A stretch of 64,000 bases of DNA from an uncultured Lachnospiraceae bacterium (GTDB lineage: Bacteria; Bacillota; Clostridia; Lachnospirales; Lachnospiraceae). The stretch covers positions 186,001 to 250,000 of the forward strand of contig CADAOY010000003.1 of NCBI GenBank assembly GCA_902789665.1, given 5' to 3'. The notes beneath the pieces are model-generated. The model had not been told where the DNA came from. It saw only the letters and a program-made list of their open reading frames with translations, and did no database searches. The position numbers and the translations under genes were made by a program. Shown here in pieces: positions 9,370 through 17,824 of the stretch (its first letter is position 1; each line of letters begins with the position of its first letter).

Positions 9370-10173
9370 TTACCACCCCATGTTCTGAAGGAATTCTTTT
9401 AATCTGTAATGACGTTCCTTTGCTTCTTCTATATTAGGATTACTTTCATCCTTATAATCACCGACATAGTTTCCAAGTTCAATCTCATCTGAGATTACAC
9501 CGTCAGAAAGATAAATAACCCTGTTACCTCTCTCTGCTGCCTTAAATGTATGTGTTACCATGACAATGCTCTGTCCTTCATCATTAAGTTCAGAAAGAAT
9601 ATCAAGTACATTGTCTGTGTTCTGTGAGTTAAGCGCACCTGTAGGCTCATCTGCAAATAAAACCTCAGGGCTGTTGATTACACCTCTTACAACTGCCACT
9701 CTCTGCTGCTGTCCACCGGAAAGCTGAGTCGGGAATTTTTTCCAGTCTCTTTCTTCGATTTCAACTTTTGTAAGCAGCCTCTTGGCTCTCTCCACAATTT
9801 CCTTACGGTTGCCGTCTTTTAAGTAACCGCATACTAAGATATTATCAAGGGCGCTCATGGAGTCATTCAGGTAGTTTTGCTGGAATACAAATCCAACATG
9901 ATCCTTCCTGAAAATCGCCAGCTTGTCATTATTAAACTTCGAGATTTCCGTAGTCTCGCCGGTATAATAGGTAACGGTTCCGATTGTTGGTCTGTCCATG
10001 CCTGACAGTGAGTAAAGGAGTGTACTTTTACCGGAACCCGAGTTACCCATAATTACCGTAAAATCACCTTTATATATTTCAAGATTAAGATTTTTGAGTA
10101 CGTGCTGCTGCACTGATTCATTTGAAAAAGTTTTTGATAAGTTATCCGCTTTTAAAATTGCTGTCTTGTCCAT
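9370..10173 (-). CDS. ABC transporter ATPase, MacB/LolD type
   Basis: A 267-residue ATPase with Walker A GNSGSGKST (43-51), Q-loop region VFQQNYL, signature LSGGQQQRVAVVRG (about 152-165), Walker B VLFADEPTGAL and switch His in MVTHTF. The LFADEPTGALN form is characteristic of the MacB/LolD/FtsE branch. It lies 13 bases after the adaptor gene and directly before the permease, so it powers that exporter. The C-terminal ~35 residues are charged and are an extension beyond the core domain. Confidence 0.95.
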   Translation of the reverse strand: MDKTAILKADNLSKTFSNESVQQHVLKNLNLEIYKGDFTVIMGNSGSGKSTLLYSLSGMDRPTIGTVTYYTGETTEISKFNNDKLAIFRKDHVGFVFQQNYLNDSMSALDNILVCGYLKDGNRKEIVERAKRLLTKVEIEERDWKKFPTQLSGGQQQRVAVVRGVINSPEVLFADEPTGALNSQNTDNVLDILSELNDEGQSIVMVTHTFKAAERGNRVIYLSDGVISDEIELGNYVGDYKDESNPNIEEAKERHYRLKEFLQNMGW

Positions 10174-10186
10174 TTTTTCTTTCCTT

Positions 10187-11551
10187 TTAGTAATTTACGC
10201 TGTCTCCGTCCTTAAGTTCCTTGTCGTTACTCCATACCACTGTTTCGCCGCCCTTAAGACCTGATGTAATCTCTGTATATTCGTCATTGGCAATACCTGT
10301 TTCAACCAGTGTCTTCTTAGCTTCGTTGCCTGAATTTACGAATACATATTTCTTGTCGCCGTCTACAACAATTGCTTCTGTTGGAACTGAAATTACATCT
10401 TCAAGAGCGCTTGTAGTAACCTTAACCTTAACGTCCATTCCAAGAATATAATTATCATCTGCATCTACTGCAACATCAACGCCAACACCGAGATTCTGTG
10501 CATCAGCGCCGGCCATCTGTGCTACTCTTGTAACTTCGCCGGTTAATTCATTATTCATGAATGTGCAGCTTGCTTCCTGACCTTCACTGATATTGATTAT
10601 ATCATATTTATTTGCATAGCATTTGATGATGGCATCATCAAGAGAATCTACTGTAATGATAATCTGATCTTTCCCAACTGACTGACCATCTGCCACACTG
10701 ATTTGTGTTACAACGCCGTCGCACTCAGCCTTAATGCCTTCCTTTGCACTTTCAAGTGCTTCCAAAGTTTTATTATTATTGATGTCATTTACTTCCTTCA
10801 TTGCATCAAGTTCTGTTTTTGCGCCTTCTGTCATGATTCCCACATAACCTGTAGCCTTCTGATTAATCATTTCAGCCTTTGTTTCTTTAAGCTCTGTAAG
10901 CATATTATTAAGTCTTGCAAGGTCCTCACCTAACTGATATAACTTTCCATCATACTGCTGAGCATATGTATTATTCTGTGCAGCCTTTAAAAGATCATCA
11001 TATGCATCTGTTCCTGCATCTTCATTAATTAAACCAACCTGAACATTTACGCCCTGAGCTGCAAGTTCTGAAGCTCTTGCATTGATTTCTTTTTTCTTAT
11101 TGATAATTGCTTCAAGTGTTTCATTAATCTGTGAATCAATGGTGGCGAGGCTTTTGTTAGCTTCATTATAAAGTTTTGCATACTTATCAGAAGTCTGAAC
11201 CTGATTGTTGTAGCTTCCTTCCTGAGCCTGTGCATTAAGATTAACAAGTGCTATCTCGCTCTCTAACTCAGCTTGATCAAATGTAACCAACACATCGCCC
11301 TTCTTAACTGTGTCGCCAACCTTAACCTTAACTTCATCAACCTTAAGGTTTGCACCTGCGAAATAATTCTGTGAATTATTTGAAGCAGTGGTTCCATTTA
11401 ACTCAATAACCTGAGCCATATCACCTGAGCTTACCTTGTAGCTGTTAACCTTTGTTGCTGCATTGGCATAAACTGCTGTAACACTAACTACTGCTGTTAA
11501 TAATACTGCACCGCCTGCAATAAAACCGATAACTTTCTTTTTCATATCCAA
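10187..11551 (-). CDS. HlyD/MacA-type membrane fusion protein
   Basis: A 454-residue adaptor. An N-terminal signal anchor (about 6-31) is followed by a biotinyl-lipoyl-like strand region, a long alpha-helical hairpin (about 105-275, coiled-coil-like with many Glu, Lys, Asn and Leu), a second lipoyl half with CDGVVTQISVADGQSVGKDQ, and beta-barrel and membrane-proximal domains. In Gram-positive bacteria such proteins link MacB-like permeases to the wall. It is the first gene of the operon, with an AAAAAAGGAGA ribosome binding site. Direct repeats that probably bind the cognate response regulator lie about 100 bases upstream. Confidence 0.93.
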   Translation of the reverse strand: MDMKKKVIGFIAGGAVLLTAVVSVTAVYANAATKVNSYKVSSGDMAQVIELNGTTASNNSQNYFAGANLKVDEVKVKVGDTVKKGDVLVTFDQAELESEIALVNLNAQAQEGSYNNQVQTSDKYAKLYNEANKSLATIDSQINETLEAIINKKKEINARASELAAQGVNVQVGLINEDAGTDAYDDLLKAAQNNTYAQQYDGKLYQLGEDLARLNNMLTELKETKAEMINQKATGYVGIMTEGAKTELDAMKEVNDINNNKTLEALESAKEGIKAECDGVVTQISVADGQSVGKDQIIITVDSLDDAIIKCYANKYDIINISEGQEASCTFMNNELTGEVTRVAQMAGADAQNLGVGVDVAVDADDNYILGMDVKVKVTTSALEDVISVPTEAIVVDGDKKYVFVNSGNEAKKTLVETGIANDEYTEITSGLKGGETVVWSNDKELKDGDSVNY

Positions 11552-11649
11552 TCTCCTTTTTTCAAGTTCACGCTTAAAGCGATTTGTTTCTCATCTACAA
11601 TTTCACTTTACCAAAAGAAAATTAATAAGTCTTAAAACCATTCTTGTGA

Positions 11650-11669
11650 GTTTCTTAACTGTTTCTTAA
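11650..11669 (-). promoter_or_regulatory. Direct repeats, likely response-regulator operator
   Basis: The minus strand reads TTAAGAAAC twice with exactly 11 bp pitch (11661-11669 and 11650-11658). Tandem sites one helical turn apart are the usual target of OmpR/PhoB-type dimers. They lie about 100 bp upstream of the adaptor gene, whose operon ends with an OmpR-type regulator and kinase. Confidence 0.6.
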
Positions 11670-11680
11670 TTGAAGGAAAA

Positions 11681-11699
11681 AAGATGGCTTTGCCATCTT
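11681..11699. terminator. Intrinsic terminator hairpin
   Basis: AAGATGGC pairs with GCCATCTT around a three-base loop. T-rich sequence follows on both strands. It lies just upstream of the efflux operon promoter region and may stop read-through from the suf side. Confidence 0.75.
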
Positions 11700-11790
11700 T
11701 TATTGATTGGAGGCGCGCAATGCCCACTGGCCCAGCCTGTCCTCGCCAACCCGGCTTCCCCGAAGGGCGCGCAGGGCTCCATTTCGTATG

Positions 11791-11888
11791 GCTGCCCGCG
11801 CTGCGTCCAAAACTACTCTCCCAAAAGCTCATTACAGCAAGCTGTACAGGTTCGCTTTTGTGAGAGCATTTTGTCCTTGCCGGGCAGC
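11791..11888 (+). repeat. Dispersed hairpin element, copy A
   Basis: The core at 11805-11880 aligns with elements at 21689-21761 and 24851-24929. Outer arms GCTGCCCG and CGGGCAGC (11791-11798, 11881-11888) pair perfectly. Inner arms CTCTCCCAAAAGC and GCTTTTGTGAGAG pair except for one position. The apex ACAG-CAAG-CTGT forms a small stem with a CAAG loop. It lies between sufS and the adaptor gene in a 538-base non-coding gap flanked by terminator hairpins. Confidence 0.85.
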
Positions 11889-11905
11889 AATATAAGGCAT
11901 AAAAA

Positions 11906-11932
11906 AAAGACAAAGGGTTATCCTCTGTCTTT
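11906..11932 (-). terminator. Intrinsic terminator downstream of sufCBDS
   Basis: On the minus strand AAAGACA pairs with TGTCTTT, with an AGG/CCT extension around a short loop, and a run of T follows. It is placed to end suf transcription before hairpin element A. Confidence 0.8.
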
Positions 11933-11935
11933 ATT

Positions 11936-12089
11936 ATTTGTGTTGTTGACATACACTGGTCAGGGCGCCGGTGCTCGAGGCGGCATACTGCAATGTATGC
12001 GCTGATTGCGTCGCCGGGGCGAAGGTGGCAACTGGATTGTTACCAATACCCAGGGTGGGGTGCCGGGGCGAAGGGGCGGCAAAGAGGCA
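11936..12089. other. GC-rich non-coding segment downstream of sufS
   Basis: This segment is far richer in G and C than its surroundings and holds no credible gene. It contains GCCGGGGCGAAGG twice (12011-12023 and 12062-12074) and the small hairpin GCATAC-TGCAAT-GTATGC (11983-12000). With the stretch 11703-11790, also GC-rich and gene-free, it makes up the rest of the gap between sufS and the efflux operon. Confidence 0.6.
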
Positions 12090-13307
12090 TTAAAAGCCCA
12101 TCATAGGCCTTATCTTTGCCACAATATCAAGGAAGCGATCCACCTCTTCCTTCGTATTATAAAACATCAAACTTGCCCTCGTAGTCGAAGGTATACCAAT
12201 TTCGTGGTGCAGCGGCTCGGCGCAGTGGTGTCCTGCCCTTACAGCCACGCCGGCATCTGCAATTATTGCAGATACGTCATGCGGGTGCACTCCCTCAATC
12301 TTAAATGTAATAATTCCATTATGCTCCTTGGCAGTTTCACCACCAAGCACAATCACATTCGGAATATTCTTAATCCCCTTCAAAGCATAATCCGTAATCT
12401 CTTCTTCCGCTTTAACAATATTCTCGAATCCCAGCTTATTAATGTAATCAATAGCCGCAGCAAGTCCCACAGCTCCACCTACATTAACCGTACCGGCCTC
12501 GAACTTGTTAGGAAGCTCAGCATAAGTAATCTCATCCAAAGTAACATACTCTATCATCTCACCACCTGTTAAGAAAGGCGGCATAGCCTCAAGCAGTTTC
12601 TTCTTTCCATACATAACACCAATACCCATCGGTGCCAGCATTTTATGTCCTGAAAACGCAAGAAAATCCACATCAAGTTCCTGCACATCAGTTGGCATAT
12701 GCGGAACTCTCTGCGCTCCGTCTGCCACAAAATATGCATTAACCTTATGCGCCATCAAAGCCATGGTCTTAAGATCTGTCGTACGCCCAAATACATTAGA
12801 CATACCTGTAACAGCCACGATTTTTGTCTTCTCATTTAAAAGCGAAGCATACTCATCCATGTCAAGCTTACCGCTTAAGTCTGTATGCAGATATTTAACC
12901 ACTGCCCCATGCCTTTTCGCCGCAAGTCTCCACGGCAGCATGTTGCTGTGATGCTCCATAACTGTTGTGATAATCTCATCACCTTCAGATAAAACCATAT
13001 CTCCCAAAGAGTAGGCGATTAAGTTCATACTCTCCGAAGTATTTCTTGTAAAAATCACCTCTTCCGGCATCGAAGCATTAATAAACTTCGCAACCTTTTT
13101 CCTGGCTTCTTCATATCTGTCAGTAGCATCAATACTTAAATCATAAAGTCCTCTGTAAGGATTGGCATTATGATAAAGATTATAATCAGTCACTGCATCC
13201 GTAACGCACTTAGGGCGAAGGGATGTGGCAGAATTATCAAGATATGCCAGATTTGAGGATTTAAAAAATGGAAAATCCGCCCTTATTGTATTAACATCAA
13301 AACTCAT
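12090..13307 (-). CDS. sufS: SufS cysteine desulfurase
   Basis: A 405-residue class V aminotransferase-fold enzyme that removes sulfur from cysteine using PLP and passes it to SufU. The PLP lysine is in FSGHKMLAPMG and the persulfide cysteine in VRAGHHCAEPLHH near the C terminus, the group II (SufS) context. Length is normal. Its ATG overlaps the TAA of sufD by one base (TAATG), implying translational coupling. It is the last gene of sufCBDS, and a terminator follows about 160 bases downstream. Confidence 0.97.
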   Translation of the reverse strand: MSFDVNTIRADFPFFKSSNLAYLDNSATSLRPKCVTDAVTDYNLYHNANPYRGLYDLSIDATDRYEEARKKVAKFINASMPEEVIFTRNTSESMNLIAYSLGDMVLSEGDEIITTVMEHHSNMLPWRLAAKRHGAVVKYLHTDLSGKLDMDEYASLLNEKTKIVAVTGMSNVFGRTTDLKTMALMAHKVNAYFVADGAQRVPHMPTDVQELDVDFLAFSGHKMLAPMGIGVMYGKKKLLEAMPPFLTGGEMIEYVTLDEITYAELPNKFEAGTVNVGGAVGLAAAIDYINKLGFENIVKAEEEITDYALKGIKNIPNVIVLGGETAKEHNGIITFKIEGVHPHDVSAIIADAGVAVRAGHHCAEPLHHEIGIPSTTRASLMFYNTKEEVDRFLDIVAKIRPMMGF

Positions 13308-14359
13308 TAATCATCTTCTCCTGTACTAAGAAGTTCTTTCTTTGTTTTCTCATCAGGAATTCTTCCTGATACCGCATCAATTCTGGCAGTTGCAAGAAGT
13401 TCTTCGGCTTCTTTTTCCTCAATACCTCTTGATGCAAAGTAAAGCAGCGCCTCATCTGAAATACGTCCGATGGAAGCACCATGCTCACCTTCTACATCCT
13501 CTTCCACACAAAGAATAACAGGAACTGTTTTATTAATTACATCTTCGCTTAAGAGAAGCACATCCTCACGCTCTGCACCCTTGGCTCCACTGGCACCAAG
13601 AAGGAAATCAATGGTACCTCTGAAAGTCTTTGAAGACTTGTCATCAAGAGCACCGGATACATTAATATTTGATGTAGTATGCTGTCCTCTGTGACGTGCA
13701 ATATAATTATAATCTATTCTTTCATCCCCTTTTGTAAGATAAGCGCTGTCGATCTCAATTCCTGATGAATTGCCGTTAAGATCTGCGCAGGCACCGAGTA
13801 TCATATCCTTGCCGCCTACAACAATCTGATATAATTTGAAAGTTGCGCCCTTGCCATAGATACCACCGATACTGTCCACAACCCTGGTCTTATCTCCAAG
13901 CTTATAAATCTCAATTAAGGTAACTGTCGCATTATCTCCGGCGCTTATAAGTGTATCTCTTACAATGGTCTTATCAAAGTCGCCTGTCATGTTATAAACC
14001 ACAGTAAGATTGGCATTATCCTTAGCCACAAGATTAATTCTTGAGCCATTGCCTTCGCCCTTAAATGTAAGTCTTAACGCCTCAGCATTGGTCTTGCCTT
14101 CGCCTAAAACATAAGATACTTCTTCTAATGAAGTTCCCTCAATATATTCAGCCCACTCTTCGCCCGCAGAACGCTCCGGCATAATAACCTGTCCTGAGGC
14201 ACCGGCAAAACCTTCTTCCCTCACATCAATTTTAGAAGGAAGCTCAACATCATATTTAATCTGTTCCGGACTTTCCGGAACTTCAGCATTTGTAAAATTA
14301 ACTCTTAATCGATTCCATGTAGGTACAGGAAGTCGATTGAGTACAAGTTCTTTATTCAT
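13307..14359 (-). CDS. sufD: SufD, Fe-S scaffold subunit
   Basis: A 350-residue SufBD-family protein with the right-handed beta-helix core and the C-terminal GRISDEALLYFASRGI motif shared with SufB. SufD pairs with SufB in the SufBC2D scaffold. It is shorter than E. coli SufD (about 423 residues), mainly at the N terminus, which is common in Firmicutes. The start is 11 bases after the sufB stop with a GAGAGAAGA ribosome binding site. Confidence 0.93.
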   Translation of the reverse strand: MNKELVLNRLPVPTWNRLRVNFTNAEVPESPEQIKYDVELPSKIDVREEGFAGASGQVIMPERSAGEEWAEYIEGTSLEEVSYVLGEGKTNAEALRLTFKGEGNGSRINLVAKDNANLTVVYNMTGDFDKTIVRDTLISAGDNATVTLIEIYKLGDKTRVVDSIGGIYGKGATFKLYQIVVGGKDMILGACADLNGNSSGIEIDSAYLTKGDERIDYNYIARHRGQHTTSNINVSGALDDKSSKTFRGTIDFLLGASGAKGAEREDVLLLSEDVINKTVPVILCVEEDVEGEHGASIGRISDEALLYFASRGIEEKEAEELLATARIDAVSGRIPDEKTKKELLSTGEDD

Positions 14360-14370
14360 CTTCTCTCTCC

Positions 14371-15780
14371 TTATCCTATTGAACCCACCATTTCGAGTCT
14401 TATTAAATTATTCATCTCAAGGGCATATTCCAGTGGAAGTTCCTTGGAAACATTATCCGCGAAACCGCTTACTATCATCGCTCTGGCTTCCTCTTCCGAG
14501 ATGCCGCGGCTCATCAGATAGAAAATAGCCTCATCCGAAATACGTCCAATCTTTGCTTCATGTCCTATATCTGTATCATCACATCTAACATCCATAGCCG
14601 GGATTGTATCTGACTTTGAAATATTATCAAGCATAAGTGATGCACAGTCTACGGAAGACTTCGCTCCCTTGGCATTCTTATTAACAACAACAGAACTACG
14701 GAATGTATTCTTTCCGCCGCTCTTTGAAATGGACTTGGTATTAACTGCCGAGGCGGTGTTTTTACCAGAATGTACCACCTTCATACCTGTATCCAGATCC
14801 TGTCCTTCACCTGCGAAAGTAATACCCGTAAACTCAACCTTGGAATTATCTCCTTTAAGGATTGTCATAGGATAAAGGAAAGAAGTATGTGATCCGAAAG
14901 AACCACTAACCCATTCCATCTTTCCGCCTTCTGCTACGGTCGCCCTCTTGGTATTAAGGTTATACATATTCTTAGACCAGTTCTCAATTGTTGAGTAACG
15001 AAGTCTTGCTCCCTTACCTACAAAAAGTTCAACGCAGCCTGCGTGAAGGTTTGCAATATTATACTTTGGTGCTGAACATCCTTCAATGAAATGAAGATCA
15101 GCTCCCTCATCAACAATAATAAGTGTATGCTCAAACTGTCCTGCACCCGGAGCATTAAGTCTGAAATAAGACTGAAGAGGAATCTCCACAGTTACTCCCG
15201 GTGGAACATATACGAAGGACCCACCCGACCATACAGCCCCGTGAAGAGCCGCAAACTTGTGGTCAGTTGGAGGCACAAGATGCATAAAGTGATCTTTAAT
15301 CATATCACCATATTCACCATGCATTGCAGACTCAAGGTCAGTATAGATTACACCCTGCTCTGCCACTTCCTTCTTAACATTATGATATACAAGTTCTGAA
15401 TCGTACTGTGCGCCAACGCCTGCTAAGGATTCTCTTTCTGCCTGAGGAATACCAAGTCTTTCGAAAGTATTCTTAATCTCCTCCGGAACCTCATCCCAGT
15501 CGGCGTGCATTTTATTATCCTTTGGCTTAATATAGGTAACGATATTATCCATATTAAGACCATCAATTGAAGGTCCCCAGTTAGGGAACGGTGTCTTATT
15601 ATATACTTCGAGTGAATGAAGTCTGAACTCCGCCATCCATTCAGGATCGTTTTTCTCCTTTGAAATCTGTCTGACAATTTCCTCTGTCAGACCTTCATCA
15701 ACTTTATATACGTCCTTTACTTCGTTGCGGAAATCATACAGGCTTCTGTCCACGTCTTCAACATATGTCTTTTCCTGCAT
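14371..15780 (-). CDS. sufB: SufB, Fe-S cluster scaffold
   Basis: A 469-residue SufB of normal family length. Hallmarks are the early motif DPEWMAEFRLHSLEVY, the beta-helix core, the cysteine in KSSVDCASLML and the C-terminal GRISDEAIFYLMSRGISEEE. SufB is the cluster-building subunit of SufBC2D. It follows sufC by 16 bases with a GGAGG ribosome binding site and precedes sufD. Order sufC-B-D-S with sufU elsewhere. Confidence 0.97.
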   Translation of the reverse strand: MQEKTYVEDVDRSLYDFRNEVKDVYKVDEGLTEEIVRQISKEKNDPEWMAEFRLHSLEVYNKTPFPNWGPSIDGLNMDNIVTYIKPKDNKMHADWDEVPEEIKNTFERLGIPQAERESLAGVGAQYDSELVYHNVKKEVAEQGVIYTDLESAMHGEYGDMIKDHFMHLVPPTDHKFAALHGAVWSGGSFVYVPPGVTVEIPLQSYFRLNAPGAGQFEHTLIIVDEGADLHFIEGCSAPKYNIANLHAGCVELFVGKGARLRYSTIENWSKNMYNLNTKRATVAEGGKMEWVSGSFGSHTSFLYPMTILKGDNSKVEFTGITFAGEGQDLDTGMKVVHSGKNTASAVNTKSISKSGGKNTFRSSVVVNKNAKGAKSSVDCASLMLDNISKSDTIPAMDVRCDDTDIGHEAKIGRISDEAIFYLMSRGISEEEARAMIVSGFADNVSKELPLEYALEMNNLIRLEMVGSIG

Positions 15781-15796
15781 TTCTATCCTCCAAACA

Positions 15797-16540
15797 CTAA
15801 TTCTCTAAATATTTCTCGAAACCGTTTTTATTGATTTCATCCACAAGTTCAGGGCCGCCTGTCTTAACAATTCGGCCATTTACAAGAATATGAGTATAAT
15901 CAATATCAAGCGCTTCAAGAATTCTTGTGGAGTGAGTAATGATAATTAATGCTCCATCTGTAGTATCATGGAAATCCTTAACACCATTTGATACTGTACG
16001 AACTGCGTCAACATCAAGACCTGAATCTGTCTCATCTAAGATTGCCAGATCCGGCTTAAGCATAAGAAGCTGCAAAATCTCCGCCTTCTTCTTCTCGCCA
16101 CCCGAGAAGCCAACATTTAAATCTCTGTCAGCATAGGAATAATCCATATTAAGGACATCCATCTTCTTCTCTAAATCCTTACGGAACTGCCATAATTTGC
16201 TTCTTGTTCCGGTCTTGGTATCAAAAGCATTCTTAATAAAATTTGAAAGTGAAATACCAGGTATCTCAATTGGATTCTGGAATGATAAGAATAAACCTTT
16301 CTTTGCTCTTTCAGATACACTTACAGCTGTGATATCCTCATCTTTAAACTCAATCTTTCCGTTAGTGATTTCATAATTAGGATTACCCATAATGGCATTA
16401 CCAAGTGTGGATTTACCTGCACCATTAGGTCCCATGATTACATGGGTTTCACCCTTTCCAACTTTTAAGTTAACGCCGTCAAGAATCCCCTTCTCTCCAA
16501 CACTAACACTTAAATCTGTAATATTTAATAAATCAGACAT
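15797..16540 (-). CDS. sufC: SufC ATPase
   Basis: A 247-residue ABC-type ATPase with Walker A GPNGAGKST (37-45), signature FSGGEKKKAEI and Walker B DLAILDETDSGLDVDA, the last diagnostic of SufC. It is cytoplasmic, drives conformational change of SufB-SufD, and is not part of a transporter. It is the first gene of the operon, with an AGGAGGTAA ribosome binding site 4 bases from the ATG. Confidence 0.97.
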   Translation of the reverse strand: MSDLLNITDLSVSVGEKGILDGVNLKVGKGETHVIMGPNGAGKSTLGNAIMGNPNYEITNGKIEFKDEDITAVSVSERAKKGLFLSFQNPIEIPGISLSNFIKNAFDTKTGTRSKLWQFRKDLEKKMDVLNMDYSYADRDLNVGFSGGEKKKAEILQLLMLKPDLAILDETDSGLDVDAVRTVSNGVKDFHDTTDGALIIITHSTRILEALDIDYTHILVNGRIVKTGGPELVDEINKNGFEKYLEN

Positions 16541-16580
16541 AGTTTACCTCCTGACCTGTCCGTTAATAAGTAAATAAAAA

Positions 16581-16630
16581 ACCTCATTCCATACTGCCCA
16601 AAAGGGCGCTTAATAAGTATAGAACAAGGT
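16581..16630 (-). terminator. Long hairpin with U-tract before sufC
   Basis: On the minus strand ACCTTGTTCTATACT (16630-16616) can pair along its full 15 bases, with wobbles, with AGTATGGAATGAGGT (16595-16581). A small GCCC-TTTT-GGGC hairpin sits at the apex and TTTTTT follows. It looks like the terminator of the SGNH gene upstream. Because a good promoter overlaps its left arm, a role in the sufC leader is also possible. Confidence 0.7.
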
Positions 16631-16644
16631 TTGAGTAAAATCAA
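16616..16644 (-). promoter_or_regulatory. Promoter of sufCBDS
   Basis: Minus-strand -35 TTGATT (16639-16644) and -10 TATACT (16616-16621) are separated by exactly 17 bases. The -10 lies inside the left arm of the long hairpin, so the terminator would act on transcripts from upstream but not on those starting here. Confidence 0.65.
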
Positions 16645-16679
16645 TATCTTAACCCACTTTTTTTGTATGTTAACTTTTT

Positions 16680-17813
16680 TTATTTCACAACTCCGTGCTC
16701 TTTAAGGAATTCTGCGCACCTCACATAGCCATCTGCATAGAGGTGAACCCCGTCAAAAGTCTCCTCAGAGCGAAGATATCCGTTCTCATCCGTAAACTCA
16801 GGATTGAAATCTAAATAGAAAATCTTATCCCCGTCGGCAAAAGCCGCCACCGCCACATTATGAGCATTTAAATCCACATTATTATATACAGCGTCTCCAT
16901 CACTCTTCGACTGGCTCATATGAAGGTTTGCCATTAAGAATATAATGGCATCCGGCTGTTTTTCTTTTATCATATCAAGCATGGCTGAAAGTCGCTCGGA
17001 GAAATTATCTATGTTGCCATAGCCACAGTCGTTAAGACCAATCATTATATAAATCTTTCCGTAGGTCTTGTTGGAAAGGGCGTCATCAAGCACTACCTTC
17101 TTACCACTGTTTTGATGGTTAACCGGTTTTTCCTTACTCCAAAGATATGTGCAGTATCCATTGTTACAATAGAAGTCTGCCTGTCGAAGATTGGCATAAT
17201 CGAATATACCCATCATTCTTGAATCCCCTATAAAGCAGGCATCATTAAAATAATCATCTTCAACAGTCGTATAATCGTAAGTTGATGTTAATGCTATGCA
17301 GCCCGGGTCTGAATAATATTTGGAATTAACTGCAATCGGATCATAGTAGATATATTCGACGCCATTTGCTGCCGGCTCTGTTCCTGCCATTTCTCCTTCA
17401 GTCAAATCTGCATTTTCTCCATCCACTGCCGGCGCTTCGGTCTCAGCCACAGTTTCAGCATTCTCACTTTCCACGGCATCCGAAATTGTGTCTGTTTCTT
17501 CTGCTACTACTTCTCCATCAATCTCCGGACTGGTTTCTTCTAAATCCTGCTCGGCAACAAATTCTTCATTCGTGGTTGTAACCACATTTTCTTCAGGTGC
17601 CGCTTCTGTGGTTTCAACCACATTTCCCGTTTCAGTTATTTCTGTCGTCTCACTCTCATCTTCCATCGCCTCGAATCCTGCCTCAACACCTGTTACGGAT
17701 TCCACATAGTTTTTGACTTTCATGGAACCAAACAATGCCAGGATAATTACACCTGATACCACAATGGAATAAAAGTAAAAATATTGAGTTAGATGTCCAA
17801 AAAACTTCTTCAA
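16680..17813 (-). CDS. SGNH/GDSL-like hydrolase with membrane anchor, MBOAT partner
   Basis: A 377-residue protein with one N-terminal transmembrane helix (about 12-32), a long acidic low-complexity spacer rich in Glu, Thr and Val (about 45-150) and a C-terminal SGNH domain. Visible blocks are FIGDSRM (Ser198), IGLNDCG (Asn of block III) and DGVHLYADGY with the catalytic Asp/His. It is predicted to act outside the membrane. It starts 11 bases after the MBOAT gene; MBOAT/SGNH pairs usually transfer or remove acyl groups on cell-surface glycans. The acidic spacer may span the wall. Confidence 0.9.
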   Translation of the reverse strand: MKKFFGHLTQYFYFYSIVVSGVIILALFGSMKVKNYVESVTGVEAGFEAMEDESETTEITETGNVVETTEAAPEENVVTTTNEEFVAEQDLEETSPEIDGEVVAEETDTISDAVESENAETVAETEAPAVDGENADLTEGEMAGTEPAANGVEYIYYDPIAVNSKYYSDPGCIALTSTYDYTTVEDDYFNDACFIGDSRMMGIFDYANLRQADFYCNNGYCTYLWSKEKPVNHQNSGKKVVLDDALSNKTYGKIYIMIGLNDCGYGNIDNFSERLSAMLDMIKEKQPDAIIFLMANLHMSQSKSDGDAVYNNVDLNAHNVAVAAFADGDKIFYLDFNPEFTDENGYLRSEETFDGVHLYADGYVRCAEFLKEHGVVK

Positions 17814-17824
17814 GTTCTCATCTC

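Noticed and set aside
11632..12005. Frames of about 106-111 codons on both strands in the GC-rich gap
   Set aside because: They run through terminators and the palindromic repeat element, have no ribosome binding site and only reflect high GC.
12006..12572. Plus-strand frame of 188 codons opposite sufS
   Set aside because: It is antisense to the well-supported sufS and shows no family motif.
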